Below, piece after piece: positions 63,998-64,000 of a stretch of 64,000 nt of DNA. The DNA lies in assembly GCA_027587225.1 (NCBI GenBank), contig JAPDDQ010000002.1, positions 186,001-250,000 on the forward strand, given 5' to 3'. The translations under genes were made by a program, and so were the position numbers. Position 1 is the stretch's first letter. Each line of letters starts with the position of its first letter. Source of the stretch: Solirubrobacter taibaiensis (lineage in GTDB: Bacteria; Actinomycetota; Thermoleophilia; Solirubrobacterales; Solirubrobacteraceae). The notes under the pieces were generated by a model. The model was not told the origin of the DNA. It saw only the letters and a program-made list of their open reading frames with translations, and ran no database searches.

Positions 63998-64000
63998 ACC

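Noticed and set aside
1..64000. Prophage, insertion sequence or integrative element
   Set aside because: No integrase, transposase, phage structural gene or target duplication was seen. Gene order and composition look chromosomal throughout.
1..64000. tRNA, rRNA or riboswitch
   Set aside because: No clover-leaf, rRNA or known aptamer pattern was recognised by eye in the short intergenic gaps. A covariance-model scan was not possible here.

Overview
This window is very GC-rich and gene-dense. It carries many secreted repeat proteins, large LuxR-type ATPase regulators and high-GC codon use. That combination suggests an actinobacterium of the Thermoleophilia/Solirubrobacterales type (Solirubrobacter- or Conexibacter-like). 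This is an inference from gene content and composition, not from a marker gene. I see no rRNA, tRNA, CRISPR array, prophage or insertion-sequence transposase, and no gene-free stretch over 300 bases.

Layout. 1-5.9 kb: the end of a cut-off gene, a calcium-binding-repeat exoprotein and a LuxR/LAL regulator. 5.9-6.6 kb: a VOC protein and an ArsR regulator with a tandem operator. 6.6-20.5 kb: a complete L-rhamnose system. It has lutABC, two paralogous DeoR regulators, and an eight-gene leftward operon: rhaT-P-Q-S (ABC importer), rhaM (mutarotase), rhaB (kinase), rhaI (isomerase) and rhaEW (aldolase/lactaldehyde dehydrogenase). 20.5-30.5 kb: secreted proteins, a second LAL regulator and an MBL-fold hydrolase. 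30.5-38.7 kb: a secreted GH78 alpha-L-rhamnosidase, an Fn3-like protein, glucose-6-phosphate dehydrogenase and an LVIVD-type exoprotein. 38.7-43.3 kb: a five-gene branched-chain-type ABC transporter. 43.3-52.8 kb: an EAL phosphodiesterase, an MFS exporter, a TcuA-like flavoprotein, a DUF4242 protein, a third LAL regulator and an acyl-CoA synthetase. 52.8-64 kb: an M14 carboxypeptidase, a two-repeat unknown protein, GNAT and TetR genes, an acyl-CoA dehydrogenase/biotin-dependent carboxylase operon, and small genes.

How the genes fit together. The GH78 enzyme would release rhamnose outside the cell and RhaSPQT would import it. RhaM, RhaI, RhaB and RhaEW would convert it to DHAP and L-lactate, and LutABC would oxidise lactate to pyruvate. 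The two DeoR paralogues sit divergent to the two halves of this route, and the two divergent regions share a short motif.

Two signals stand out. First, a family of perfect palindromes with TAAAG/CTTTA ends has four copies between 48.05 and 63.14 kb. Two lie in tandem and supply a stop codon. Two sit in frame inside coding sequences and add short peptides, as Rickettsia palindromic elements do. Second, both DeoR genes and rhaT lack a usable ATG/GTG/TTG at the expected place, but each has a strong Shine-Dalgarno exactly 6 bases before an in-frame ATC, which points to AUC initiation. An ArsR gene nearby also lacks a canonical start.
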